Positions 50,416 through 59,880 are shown, numbered from the stretch's first letter. The stretch: DNA of 64,000 nucleotides from Chara braunii (GCA_003427395.1 BFEA01000520.1:475765-539764), one strand, 5' to 3'. A program made the numbers and translations. Notes: generated from the letters alone by a model not told the origin.

Positions 50416-51214
50416 CTGAGCTAGCGCCAATGAGGGTTGTGTACACGTACGCGTGGCACGTACGCGTCAGAACTGATCGACGGGTCAAAAACCCTCATCC
50501 CTTTGTAACTGCTAGGTGGCAGTTCCTTTGGCGAACAACTCGTCTTGGCAACTCGACAACTCATCCTCTCTATCTGAGACGCGTGCATGTCGACAACTGG
50601 ACTCAAAAGTCAAAAAACCCTGGTCCCTCTCGTAACGGCCAAGTGGCCGTTTCCCTGGGCCGACAGCTGGGTGCTGACACGTGGCACCTGAGCACACACA
50701 TACGCGTCGCTCGACCCAAGGAAGGTACTACCTAAGTAGACCAGGTCCGGCGGTACTACCACTGGCGCTGATTCCAGATCCAGTAGTCCCGCTGGTGGAG
50801 CTGGTACCCAGACCCTGCTACAGAAATACGGCCTCGACATGCACCCTCTGGTCTGGATCCAGGCCTGGCCAACGTGAGTACTGCCACCACTTAGGCCTGC
50901 TCATTATTTTCCTGCATTATTATTTTATTTTACTTTATTTATTGTCGAGACTAATCGTGCCCTTCGCAAAAAAAAAAATTACAAAAATATAAATAAAATT
51001 CAGCGGTAGGGTGTCAGCAGAATTAGCCACCGAAAGGGCAAGGCTAATAAACTTGATAACCCATAGCGCAGCCTCTTGCCATTAAGCAGAGCGGGCTGGA
51101 CCGTGGTTCACTCAGGTAGGGCTAGTGGGGTAAGTCTTATCCCCTAGGTTAAAACGTCAAACCGGTGTGGCAAATTGGACACACCAAGGAGGGCCAGGTG
51201 TTCCAATCCGTTGT

Positions 51215-51600
51215 CATAGCCGCTTGGAAAGTGGTCGGGGCATTCGTAAGACTTAATGGCATAACCAGCCATTAGAAATGCCCATGTCGCGTCTTAAACG
51301 CGGTCTTGTAGCGGTCCTCCTGCCGAATCTCGAGTTGGTGATATCCCGACTTGAGGTCAAAGTTGGAGAAGAACTTGGCGCCGCCCAGCCGTTCGAGGAG
51401 GTCGTCAATACGTGGAAGAGGGCCGGCGTTTTTGATCGTTTGCGTGTTGAGCTTGCGATAGTCGATGCACAACCGCAAATCCTTGTTCTTCTTCCGACCG
51501 AAGAGAACGGGAGCACCGTATGGCGATGAGCTAGGCCGAATCCAGCCTTTCTCCAGAAGGTCGTCGCGTTGTGCCCGTAGCACACTTTAACTCTTCCTCG
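51215..51600 (-). pseudogene. E9 reverse transcriptase, first half
   Basis: The frame 51272-51583 reads [59 protein letters not shown] and [20 protein letters not shown], then a stop (HGHF-stop) and, in frame, WLVMPLSLTNAPTTFQAAMTT. The similarity ends there at about 51210. The missing next block would hold YxDD. Upstream, a frame change near 51585 links it to the linker at 51600-51968. Confidence 0.85.
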
Positions 51601-51968
51601 CTCATTCGGTAGATGCAACCACGCGGAGGTACAACCCCGTCCTCGAGGATGATCTCGTGGCGGATGGGCCGATCCGGTACTACTCCGTGCGGGCCTTCGA
51701 ACACGTCGCCGTAGGCGTCGAGAAGCTCGGTGATGCGTGGGTCTGAAGATGAGTCCGTCGATGAAGCGTCATGGGGCGGGAGGGCGTGGAGAAAACACCC
51801 CCCCATCTCCTCGATGTCGTCTCTGATGGTGGAAGCTCGCATGCTTGCGGCGGACACCACGTGGCAGCTGATCGAAGGGTGAGGAGGAGGCACCGTGCAT
51901 GGGACTAGTACTCCGTTCCGATCACGAACGTGAACGGTGCGGCGGTAGAAGTTCACCGGGTGATCCTC
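51601..51968 (-). pseudogene. E9 protease to reverse transcriptase linker
   Basis: Reads FYRRTVHVRDRNGVLVPCTV, a stretch containing DIEEMGGCFLHALPPHDASS, then DPRITELLDAYGDVFEGPHG-VVPDRPIRHEIILEDG and [15 protein letters not shown], the conserved entry into reverse transcriptase (ITELL..F.DVF...P). The protease end is split from it by an assembly gap whose flanks are duplicated. Confidence 0.8.
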
Positions 51969-52060
51969 NNNNNNNNNNNNNNNNNNNNNNNNNNNNNNNN
52001 NNNNNNNNNNNNNNNNNNNNNNNNNNNNGTGCGGCGGTAGAAGTTCACCGGGTGATCCTC
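51937..52060. other. Assembly gap with duplicated flanks
   Basis: 60 N at 51969-52028. The 32 bp before it (51937-51968) recur after it (52029-52060), so the two contigs probably overlap and no sequence may be missing. Confidence 0.85.
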
Positions 52061-52555
52061 GCTTCACAGCCATGACATGCCCAAGATCATGTCGAATTTG
52101 GTGTCCAAAATATCGAAGGACACCGCCTCGCTTGCATGCGGGGCAAAGTACACGGCGACGTCATCAATGCACGGATCGATTGACTTGTGCGTGTGACCAT
52201 CTGCCAACGTGACTTGCATAGGCTGGGACTTCCTCCGGACGCGTGGGCCAAGGCCGGCGCGTACCATAAAGTCCTGGCTTACGTAGTTGCGAGATGCTCC
52301 GCAATCGATCAAAGCGCTGCAGGTCGCCTCTCCGATCTGAATGCGTACATACAACAATGGTGCGTCGATGTCGTCGTACCGTTGTGTCCTGAACTCGCGG
52401 TCGATCTTCGCAATGTAATTGTGAGGTCGACAACCTCTACCCCGGCGTCCGTCAACGGAGTTGGTACTGCAGTGTGCAAGTAATCCCGCAATTGTGCCAT
52501 GAGCACATTGCAATGCGGTTTCGGCAATCGACTGGACCGAGGAAGGGGCATCCAT
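52061..52555 (-). pseudogene. E9 protease
   Basis: The frame 52064-52555 reads LLYVRIQIGEATCSALIDCG-ASRNYVSQDFMVRAGLG, with active site DCGA. It continues MQVTLADGHTHKSIDPCIDD and FDILDTKFDMILGMSWL, the second conserved block. Upstream, pol residues occur in the same frame as Gag (52309-52773: LDPLTFANFQWMPLPRSSRL, PKPHCNVLMAQLRDYLHTA). A frameshift near 52420 therefore separates pol N-terminus and protease. Confidence 0.85.
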
Positions 52556-52797
52556 TGGAAGTTCGCAAACGTCAACGGGTCGAGCTCTTCAAGTCTTGAC
52601 CATGACGTTGAATCCTCCGTGATAGATGGCGGCAAAGCTGCCGAATCGGTTGCCGATGGTGGTGAAACCGTGCATGCGGTAGATTGTTGCACATGGAGTG
52701 GTTGGTCCAACGGTGGGACCAAGTGGACAGCATAGTCCTCGTAGAGTGTACCGAGGACTTGCGACATTCGCATCCTCCCCAGATGTGTAGCGGGCCG

Positions 52798-54219
52798 CTA
52801 GCAAGGCGGCCGAATCTGGCGGAGGGAGAGGTGGAGTCGCCTCACCTCGCGCGTATCTCGTCTTCCCGAGTTGATACGAGGCCGAACATCCTCCTTGCCT
52901 TGATCAGGGCATTGGGAGGCCCTGTGCTTGGTGCTGTTGCACCAATAGCAGCAGCCGTAGCGGTCGCGCCACTTGTATTCTGCCTCGGTCAAGTGAAACT
53001 TGACCCATGGTGCTGGCTGTCCGTTTCCGGTCAGCGATGCGGTTTTTGCCTTCCCGTTTCCTCGGGACTTGTTGTTGCTTCGCGGCTGGACAGCAGCCAC
53101 CTGATCTCCCTCACGTGACGCTTGGGTGGCTGCCAGGTCTTCCACAATGTTGTCTGATTGGACTGCAGCGACATGCTGCGGCCGCGGACCAGTTTTCACC
53201 GTCTCCACGTAGGTTGGCTGCCATGCTGATTTCTCATGTGCAGCTGCCCTATTAGTCTTGATGATCTCCCTTGCCTTCTCGATGATTTCAGCGAAGGTTG
53301 CATACTGCTCGCGATCACCAAGTGCAAGGCTCAAGGCGGCACATGACCGGTTGTAGAACTCTCGGCGCAGATGCGAAAATGGCAATTCTAGATCGGGCGT
53401 TGCCGCGATCTTTTGCCATTCCGTGAGCCAGTCGCGTGTTGCTGTGTTGCCTTGCGTCATAGCGAAGAGGCGGTTGATGGCGAGCGTCGGAGCGTCGTCC
53501 ACGATGAACCGCTTCTTCCATAGTCGTGTTAACTCTTCCCAAGAGATCTTATCTTTCAGATCTGCGACGTCGACGCCGTGGACGGTTGCCAGGTGGCTCA
53601 ACCAGATCTGGCATCCGCCCTTTGAGTTGAGGAACAGGGCGCCGATGTACGTGTGCTTGGCGACGAACAGAATCCGAAGTTGCGTTGTAAAGCCCTCCCA
53701 CCAGAGCACCGGGTCTTGATGCGTATAATCATCGAACTTCTCGATTTGAAATGTCGGCATCTTGTAGTGTTGCATGGTGTTGCCATGCTTGTTAGGCAGC
53801 TGGTGCAGTTGCAGAACCTCGGTCTTCAAGGTGTCCAACTGATCGCTGATGGTGGCTGGTGCAGCGAAGGTACTGATGTCGCCGAGGATTGCGACTACGT
53901 GGTCAACTCGTTCCTCCAGTTGGCGGGCAGAGGGTGCACTGCTGGACTCGCAAGCCTCCGGTCTTGGTGCAGTTTGCTCCAAGTCCTGTACACGGGAATC
54001 AAGTGCCCGTGCTGCATCCTCGTTCTGAGCCTTGTGTTTCCGTACGGCCCGCTGGAGGTTCGCCAACTCGGACTGCAGGTGGTTACAAGTGTAAACCAAC
54101 CTGGTCACGAGATTGGCCATGAATTCCTTGTGCTGCTCTTCCGGTGTCGCGTTGTCGTGCTCCTCGGATGGTTCAAAGTGCCAAAACTTGAGCTTTTCTA
54201 TGCTAGTGGCTTCATGCCG
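52798..54219 (-). CDS. E9 Gag
   Basis: An open frame of 440 residues from the ATG at 54120, preceded in frame by 35 codons back to a TAG at about 54220. Order: coiled coil (NLQRAVRKHKAQNEDAARAL), IEKFDDYTHQDPVLWWEGFT capsid start, WEELTRLWKKRFIVDDAPTL, NRLFAMTQGNTATRDWLTEW, a Lys/Arg-rich tail and the zinc knuckle CYWCNSTKHRASQC (CX2CX4HX4C, complete). The stop is TAG followed by CGG, and pol continues in the same frame (RPATHLGRMRMSQVLGTLYE). This is the best preserved Gag in the window. Confidence 0.85.
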   Translation of the reverse strand, partial: RHEATSIEKLKFWHFEPSEEHDNATPEEQHKEFMANLVTRLVYTCNHLQSELANLQRAVRKHKAQNEDAARALDSRVQDLEQTAPRPEACESSSAPSARQLEERVDHVVAILGDISTFAAPATISDQLDTLKTEVLQLHQLPNKHGNTMQHYKMPTFQIEKFDDYTHQDPVLWWEGFTTQLRILFVAKHTYIGALFLNSKGGCQIWLSHLATVHGVDVADLKDKISWEELTRLWKKRFIVDDAPTLAINRLFAMTQGNTATRDWLTEWQKIAATPDLELPFSHLRREFYNRSCAALSLALGDREQYATFAEIIEKAREIIKTNRAAAHEKSAWQPTYVETVKTGPRPQHVAAVQSDNIVEDLAATQASREGDQVAAVQPRSNNKSRGNGKAKTASLTGNGQPAPWVKFHLTEAEYKWRDRYGCCYWCNSTKHRASQCPDQGKEDVRPRINSGRRDTREVRRLHLSLRQIRPPC

Positions 54220-54470
54220 CTATAACAGATCCTGGGCCTCCTTGCGGCGCGCCTGGGTATCTGCTTCAGCTTCGGCTTGAAGTCGCTGTTTCTCAGCTGT
54301 TGCCGCCGCTTCACCCTGTAGGCGGACAGCCTCGGCTGCCACCTGGCGCTGTTCATCAGCCTCGATCAGAACGAGCTGAGTCTGGAACCGTTGTTTGTAC
54401 TCGGCAATGGACTCGCTGGCCAGTTGGCCTGGCATCCCCAGAGTTGAGCCTGTGATGGTGGCGAGGCACA
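54220..54470 (-). pseudogene. E9 Gag N-terminal extension before a TAG
   Basis: From MPGQLASESIAEYKQRFQTQ the frame runs through a long Gln/Glu/Ala helix (VAAEAVRLQGEAAATAEKQR) to DLL and TAG at about 54220. The same frame then goes on as RHEATSIEKLKFWHFEPSEE into the Gag at 54120. A single TAG-CGG thus interrupts what looks like one protein. The preferred start is about 54436, because upstream codons translate the motif array. Confidence 0.7.
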
Positions 54471-54545
54471 ACCGACGTGGCACTGCTGACATGGCACTGT
54501 TGCTGACGTGGCACTGTGGCTGATGTGGCACTGCTGACGTGGCAC
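54470..54545. promoter_or_regulatory. Array of TGACGTGGCACTG motifs in the E9 leader
   Basis: Five copies of (T)GA(C/T)(G/A)TGGCACTG lie within 75 bp. They are the same ACGT-core motif family as at 6225-6795, in reverse orientation. Confidence 0.65.
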
Positions 54546-54570
54546 TGTACCAACCCGGAAATGCACGCAA

Positions 54571-55302
54571 AGGGGTGGGTGGGAGGGAAAACGCAGGTAG
54601 GGAACCAACCCAACAATACTTTCTTCCCGGCCCTAATCAACAGATAAATAAATAAATAAATAAATAAAAACAGGATGCGAGACATGTCAGAAGAGTACTA
54701 TGAGCGAGATCTAGGATAGGTTCCGCAAAGTGCCGGCTTTCACAAACTTGCGAGCTTGAAAAACAAAATTGCGAAATAGAGTAGAGATGCGATTTTCAAA
54801 AAAAAACTAAATCCAGTTTCTGAGAATACGGCAACCTCCTAATATGCCTAACGAAATGCTGGTAGGCTTCGCAAGATTTCGGTTTTCAAACAAATTTTGC
54901 GAGATAGAATTAAGATTTGATTTTTAGAAAAGAGTAAATCCGGTTTCCGAGAATATGACCACTTCTATCGTTATCCTAATATGCCTAGAAACGAAATGTT
55001 AACATCAGAAATTTTCGGCTATGTATGCGAAATATCGGAGAAACGAAATGCTATTATCAGGAATTTTCAGATAGAACAGATGCGTTTGTCAAAAATTTTC
55101 AGATATTTGTTGCGTGAAAACGAAATACTTATATCAGAAATTTTCAGGTAAAACGAAATGCGATTATCAGAAATTTTCAGATATTTGTTGCGAGAAAAAA
55201 AATTCAGAGATTTGACGGAGTCCTACTTGATTTACTAATGAGTAATCAATAGATCAAGCAAGCTGGCTACTTGATTGAGCGGGTCCTCTGAATGAGAGGT
55301 CC
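54571..55302 (-). other. E9 leader, AT-rich with degenerate repeats and hairpins
   Basis: No ORF. AACGAAAT followed by TATCAGAAATTTTCAG recurs several times between 54985 and 55200. Next to the primer site lie two inverted repeats: ATCAAGCAAG..CTACTTGAT (55253-55275) and GCGGGTCCTCT..AGAGGTCCGC (55279-55304). Confidence 0.65.
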
Positions 55303-55314
55303 GCTCTGATACCA
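55303..55314 (-). other. E9 primer-binding site, initiator-Met tRNA
   Basis: The minus strand reads TGGTATCAGAGC, three bases after the LTR end ..GCAACA. Confidence 0.9.
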
Positions 55315-55317
55315 AAC

Positions 55318-55363
55318 TGTTGCATACTATAACGGTGCAGACCAGAACAAGAACAACCTCTCA
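55318..55363 (-). repeat. E9 5' LTR, first 46 bp only
   Basis: TGTTGCATACTATAACGG.. matches the E9 and E11 LTR ends up to CCTCTCAAT and then changes abruptly into the E10 LTR. Confidence 0.8.
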
Positions 55364-56611
55364 ATTTTTGCATGGGTCCTGGGGACCATCTCACGCAAGT
55401 GCGTACGTGTCATGCATCATCCTCACACACGATGATCAATAGTCTCAAGTCATAGACAAAGGTAGATGAGAAGAAGATTGAATTTCACAGCTTATATTAT
55501 CAGAAATATGATTACAAAGTGTTTCAAAGTTCCCCTGAGTCCAACGCTCATTAGCGCAACACAAATCTCTTGTCAACTCATCAATATGGCATCCCATGCA
55601 TCAACGCTACTCCTGCAGATTGTCTCCAAGTCATCAATGTGGTCACTACTCATCAGCGCCGCCTCTGCATTTCACATCCAACTCAGGTAAGTATCTTCCA
55701 TAGCCATAGCCAAACCTTGAATGAACACTCTCTGCCTCAGTCTCTTCCTCCTATGATGCATACACACTCTTCTCTCATGAGGATCTACTCTGAATATTAC
55801 TCATAGCTGACTATCACTAACCCTGTACTCTACTACTAATTCGCTGGGCAGCTATGGCTGCATCCCTTCCAGCGCACAATCTGTATCTCGCGCATCTTCT
55901 TCTTCAGCGCAGCTTCCTACTGACTAGCGCACAAGTGCAACAGCACTTCCACGCATTGAAGCCAGTGGAGATCTGGCGAGGAATGAGGCTGGCTGCTTTC
56001 TTTATAGTGCTGGCCACTCCTCGCTGGGTCTGCATTGGCTCAGTTCAGCCTTTCCTTTNGAGATCTGGCGAGGAATGAGGCTGGCTGCTTTCTTTATAGT
56101 GCTGGCCACTCCTCGCTGGGTCTGCATTGGCTCAGTTCAGCCTTTCCTTTGTCCCAGACCCTGCATTGCATGTGTCCCAATATAGTCCCAATGAGGTTCA
56201 ACTGCTGTTGAGGCCTCTCGGCCTAGATTTGGACTTGAAAGTCTCGATCTGGATTGTCCCCTTGACTTAGACCAGAACTGGGACTTTACCTGTTGGCTTT
56301 ACTTTCGGACAGGCACAACTCTAAACGAACAGACACACATACTGCCTAAACAGACACTCTTCTTTGCACGAATAGGTACACTGTCTACACGTACAGACAC
56401 ACCCTTACCCGAACAGACATGTCATGCACAACTTCTGGTGAACAGGTAAGTCTATTGACAATGCCCTTTTGCTTTAGATTTGGATGTGCCCGTTGATAGA
56501 GAACTTAACCCTTGACCTGCTTTCACGTTTTCTGAGTCCTGGCGAGATACCCTTTCATGCTGCTTTACTTTTACAAGGCCTGAGGCCTGCATCGGGGTAA
56601 AGGCCCTTTTA
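55364..56611 (-). repeat. E10 3' LTR
   Basis: Matches 61761-62986 throughout. Plus-strand CAGGTAAGT occurs at 55684-55692 and 56443-56451. An N at 56059 lies between two copies of a 91-bp stretch (55968-56058 and 56060-56150), probably an unmerged contig overlap. Confidence 0.85.
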
Positions 56612-56625
56612 CTCTCGCCGGCCTA
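56612..56625 (-). other. E10 polypurine tract
   Basis: The minus strand reads GGCCGGCGAGAG directly before the LTR start TAAAAGGG, close to the E3 tract GGCCGGCGGGAG. Confidence 0.6.
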
Positions 56626-56649
56626 ATTTCGAAGTCCTATAAGAATCAT

Positions 56650-57189
56650 TTATCTATCAAGGATATGAATCCCTCTCTTTGCGCTTTCGTATGCAGACAC
56701 AATATGAGGTGCAGAATCTAACAGTTCTTCTCTTGTAAACCAGCGATCTTCACTAGGATCCTGGTATGCAAACCTCACCTTATACTGTCGCTGTGGTCTG
56801 CCCCTACGTTCAGTGTAGTAAGTACTTTCTGCAACGATTTTATCCACGTCATACTTCCCATCCATACTTGGAGGTATCGCTGATCGGCGACTTGGGAAGA
56901 ACTAATTCGTTACACAAGGTAAGAGTTTGGATGCATGGAACACTGGATACGTACGTAGATGTGGAGGAATCTCAATGACATAAGAAGGACCATCCACATC
57001 TTCAATTACATGTAAAACTTGCCAAGGTCCTCTGTAGGTGGGTAGAAGCTTCTCATAAATGTTTTTTTCAAGAGCAAACTCTTTAGATTTCACCCAAACC
57101 AAATCTCCCACAACAAATTGAGACGGTCGTCTGTGTCTATTTGCCTGTTCAATCATCTGATGCTGTGCTTCGAGTATGTTTTCCTTCAC
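56650..57189 (-). pseudogene. E10 integrase C-terminus and chromodomain-like tail
   Basis: The frame 56902-57189 reads [59 protein letters not shown] and YPVFHASKLLPCVTN, then TAG. The same frame continues through FFPSRRSAIPPSMDGKYDVD to the 56650-56865 piece: KIVAESTYYTERRGRPQRQY-KVRFAYQDPSEDRWFTREEL and APHIVSAYESAKRGI. The YDVDKI start, YKVRF strand and C-terminal helix fit a chromodomain. The single TAG between them is the only interruption. The catalytic core upstream is deleted. Confidence 0.8.
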
Positions 57190-57193
57190 CTTC

Positions 57194-57985
57194 TCAATGT
57201 CTTTCTGATACAGGACTGCAAATTCTGATGCTTATGCGGGGGCTCGACCAATCTGTGATTGCTGCTATTTTGGCATCTTCCGGTTTGACCCCATCTCCAT
57301 CAATCACATGTCCTAGGTATAGAACCTGACGCTTAGCCCATTCGCACTTCTTTGGGTTTAACTCGAGTTTTGATTCTCTCAGCTTATTTAGCACAAGTCG
57401 AAGGTGCTCAGCATGCTCTTTTTCATCTTTGCTGAAAATCAAAATATCATCTAGATAAATAACCACAAACTTATCGAGCCATTCACGAAATAGTTCATTC
57501 ATTGTTCTTTGGAAAGTGGCAGGGGCATTCGTGAGACCAAAGGGCAAAACTATAAACTCATAGTGCCCATACCTTGTCCTGAAGGCAGTCTTATGTTGGT
57601 CTTCCGGCTCAACCTCAATCTGATGGTAACCGGATTTCAAATCAATCTTGGAAAATATTTTGCTACCTTGCACGGGATCCAGCAAATCATCTATTCGCGG
57701 TAATGGTTCAACATTCTTCATTGTTATATCATTTAATCGTCTATAATCTATACACATGCGAACGCCGCCATCCTTCTTAAGCACAAAGAGCACAGGCGCA
57801 CCATACGGCGAGGAGCTAGGTCTTATCCAACCATTTTTCAGCAATTCATCGAGTTCGCTTCGCAATTCATCCAATTCCTGGGGCGACATACGATAGATAG
57901 GCCCCTTTGGGGGCGCGCTCCCTGGAATGATGTCAATGCGGTGTCGGATTGGTCTTTCTACCACACCACTTGGGGCTTCAGCCAC
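57194..57985 (-). pseudogene. E10 reverse transcriptase (YLDD intact)
   Basis: A 263-residue frame: [20 protein letters not shown] entry block, [100 protein letters not shown] (catalytic Asp pair present, 57446-57457) and [20 protein letters not shown]. It then reads [10 protein letters not shown] and passes abruptly into sequence ([11 protein letters not shown] in another frame) belonging near the integrase end. This is the only Ty3 reverse transcriptase here with uninterrupted fingers, palm and YLDD. Confidence 0.9.
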
Positions 57986-58056
57986 ATCTGCGAATTCTTT
58001 CAGGATCCTCTCAATCTCTTGAGACCTGACTTCTTCTTTAATTTCTCCTTCCTTTA

Positions 58057-58794
58057 CTAGCGCACATATGCAACAAAAACTTGGTCATATAAGTTATATT
58101 TCTTAACATGGCGAGCGAACGCTGGGGCACTCATGCAACAGTGAGCTAGGCTGCTTTCCTTTCCAGACTCATGATAGAGGCGGATTTTCTTCTTACCTAC
58201 TTGCAGACTTGGAAGCCAACATTCATGTTCCCTCAACTTCAGATCCGCATGCGCAGCCTCGCCCCAATCTATTCCTAACAACACATCAAAGGGCAAGTTA
58301 TCCTCCACCAAGAAGGTCAGAGAGTGGAGAACACGTTCCACCTTCCCCTCGGCCTCTAGCCGGAAGTATACTTGTACCCCCTCAACATATCGATCCATGA
58401 CGGTTTCGCTACTATTAGCGAACTTACTTACAATGGGCTCATTCAATTTCTTAACCTTAAGCCCAAGACGCAGTTTCTGCAAACCTTTCTTACTAATGTA
58501 ACTGCGTGTAGAACCACTGTCTATCATACCTCCTACTCTGACTCGATTTATCTCAAGATCTGCAATTATTAGCTGTCCTTTCTTCTTTCGCATTTCAGTC
58601 CAGGCTTGGCGACGAGCGACCAACTCATCACCCACGCCAGCGAGGGATCCATCTAGAGAGATGCATACGTTTGCCACCTCTAGACAATGTACTAGATGGG
58701 GACTGTCTTCCTCTTCAGATTCTGCCATTGGAGCCTTCGAATGGGAGGATTCTGATTTTTCAACATTCGAAGCTCCGGTAGAGGCAACTGACAC
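58057..58794 (-). pseudogene. E10 protease
   Basis: A 245-residue frame starting in the -1 overlap with gag (PVEVSVASTGASNVEKS). It contains LIIADLEINRVRVGGMIDSG-STRSYISKKGLQKLRLG with active site DSGS, FLVEDNLPFDVLLGIDWGEA, and ends LAHCCMSAPAFARHVKKYNL and QVFVAYVR with a stop at 58057. The next residues towards reverse transcriptase ([20 protein letters not shown]) are in another frame, so one frameshift near 58057 breaks the polyprotein. Confidence 0.85.
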
Positions 58795-58796
58795 CT

Positions 58797-59279
58797 CTAC
58801 TGGTTGTTCCCTTTTGCCCCCCTATAGTTGGGGCAATAGGAGACAATGTGGTCGGGGTCCCCACATTTGAGACACTGATCCGCTTTCTTTCTTTCCTGCC
58901 AGACTTTTTCTGTTATTCCTAACTCTTTCCAAGGCCCTCCTTCGGGTAGGCCTGGATGTGGTGGGTATGGTTTATCCCACTTGTTATACCATGGGCCCCT
59001 TCCTCTACCCCAGGTGGAGTAAGAACCACGGCCACCTTGTGAGGGACCATTTCCCCTTCCTCCCACGTAGTGGCTTCCTTCACCACCACCCCTCTGGGTG
59101 TCGAATCCTCGTCCACCACGGTCGCGACCTCTTCCTCGACCACGCCCTCTTCCTTGACGCCCTCCCCCGCGGGCTGCAGCAGCCGCGTAACTCCCCTCCT
59201 GAGCTACCGGTCTGTTGGGTTCATCGAGACCATAGTCTACCTGATTCCCAGGAGATGGTCCTAGCGCCTCCTTCCTCAA
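58797..59279 (-). pseudogene. E10 Gag nucleocapsid with RGG-rich stretch
   Basis: GSYAAAAARGGG leads into a run of alternating Gly-Arg (about 59080-59170: GRGRGRGRDRGGRG), then further Gly-rich sequence and the basic tail. The knuckle CLKCGDPDHIVSYC is a complete CX2CX4HX4C. RGG-type stretches bind RNA in many proteins; E3 Gag has a related Gly/Arg/Gln-rich region at the same place. The frame ends AAA GGG AAC AAC CAG TAG at 58797, with pol open in -1. A frameshift near 59270 separates it from the capsid. Confidence 0.8.
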
Positions 59280-59880
59280 AGGTTAGAAGGAGACTGTCTT
59301 TCCCAGGTATAGACCCAGAGATCGTGCGGTTTTGCCATCTCTTTCCCGCTTGCAGATCCTTCCAATAATGGCAATAGTTTGCTTCGGTGAGGAAGCCGGC
59401 GTGATCTATTGGGATCTTGTCGAACTTCTCATATGTCATCCCCTCTTCTTTGGTCCGGGGATAGAGTTGTGTTCTCAAGGGGTCCGGAAGTGCTTGTGCA
59501 AAACTGTTTAAGATTTGGGCCGGCATCAATCCGTGATCAGGGCATTGTAACAATTCATCCATAGTTGCCTTGAAGGCAGAGTTGCTTTTCCGCTTCCTGT
59601 CAGGGAGGTTGAGGACCAACATTTCGGTGCGTCGTGCCAAATTCTTGTCCTCAAATCTTTCTCTAACCAATTTAAGAAAATCTTCAATTCGCGTTTACTG
59701 CGAATACTCTACCATCGAGCTGCATCCCGCTTTTTTTTGCAGCGAGATGGCGAAGCTCATGGCGTCGCCTCCCATGCATGAACTTGCCATTAGCACCCTG
59801 TCCCAGTATGGGATTCGCTGCCCATAGACATAAGTTTCTACTGTCGCCGTCCAATGCAACACTCTCTTCTTTCTTTTCAT
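59221..59880 (-). pseudogene. E10 Gag capsid
   Basis: In one frame: WTATVETYVYGQRIPYWDRV, MASSCMGGDAMSFAISLQKK, a TAA at 59695, then EDFLKLVRERFEDKNLARRT, PDRKRKSNSAFKATMDELLQ, ILNSFAQALPDPLRTQLYPR and KRWQNRTISGSIPGKDSLLL. These match the E3 capsid (MPEPLRGHF, KKWKGRTISGQVRAKDHMIL). The stop and the frame change near 59860 disconnect it from the N-terminal part. Confidence 0.8.

Larger units (their letters stand above)
44474..51210. other. Non-coding block made of many short tandem repeats, inside E9
   Basis: 6.7 kb with no supported gene on either strand. It holds successive arrays of different unit length: 40 bp (45181-45341), about 40 bp of another family (45510-45740), 49 bp (45756-45900), 36 bp (45974-46117), 58 bp (48121-48330), CT microsatellite (48383-48425), about 200 bp (49296-49690), 74 bp (49870-50415) and a ~125-bp pair (50484/50609). 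Stretches 44480-45170 and 46120-48120 show no structure I can name. No transposase, LTR pair or terminal inverted repeat was found. Confidence 0.7.
40941..55363 (-). mobile_element. E9: Ty3/gypsy element split by a 6.7-kb non-coding block
   Basis: Minus-strand order: 5' LTR fragment (55363-55318), primer site, leader, Gag, protease, first half of reverse transcriptase (to 51215), foreign block (51210-44474), end of reverse transcriptase, RNase H, integrase with chromodomain-like tail, polypurine tract, 3' LTR. The two halves carry complementary, non-overlapping domains, and the 5' LTR fragment starts as the 3' LTR ends, so I read them as one element. About 30 codons including YxDD are missing at the split. 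Confidence 0.75.

Noticed and set aside
44465-51014. 9-bp direct repeat GTAGGGTGT (44465-44473 and 51006-51014) as target-site duplication of a Mutator-like element
   Set aside because: No terminal inverted repeats adjoin it, the right copy lies about 200 bp inside non-coding DNA and not at the reverse transcriptase edge, and a 9-bp match in windows of this size is not improbable.
50990-51215. tRNA-derived SINE next to an A-rich stretch
   Set aside because: No convincing A box and B box pair and no target duplication.
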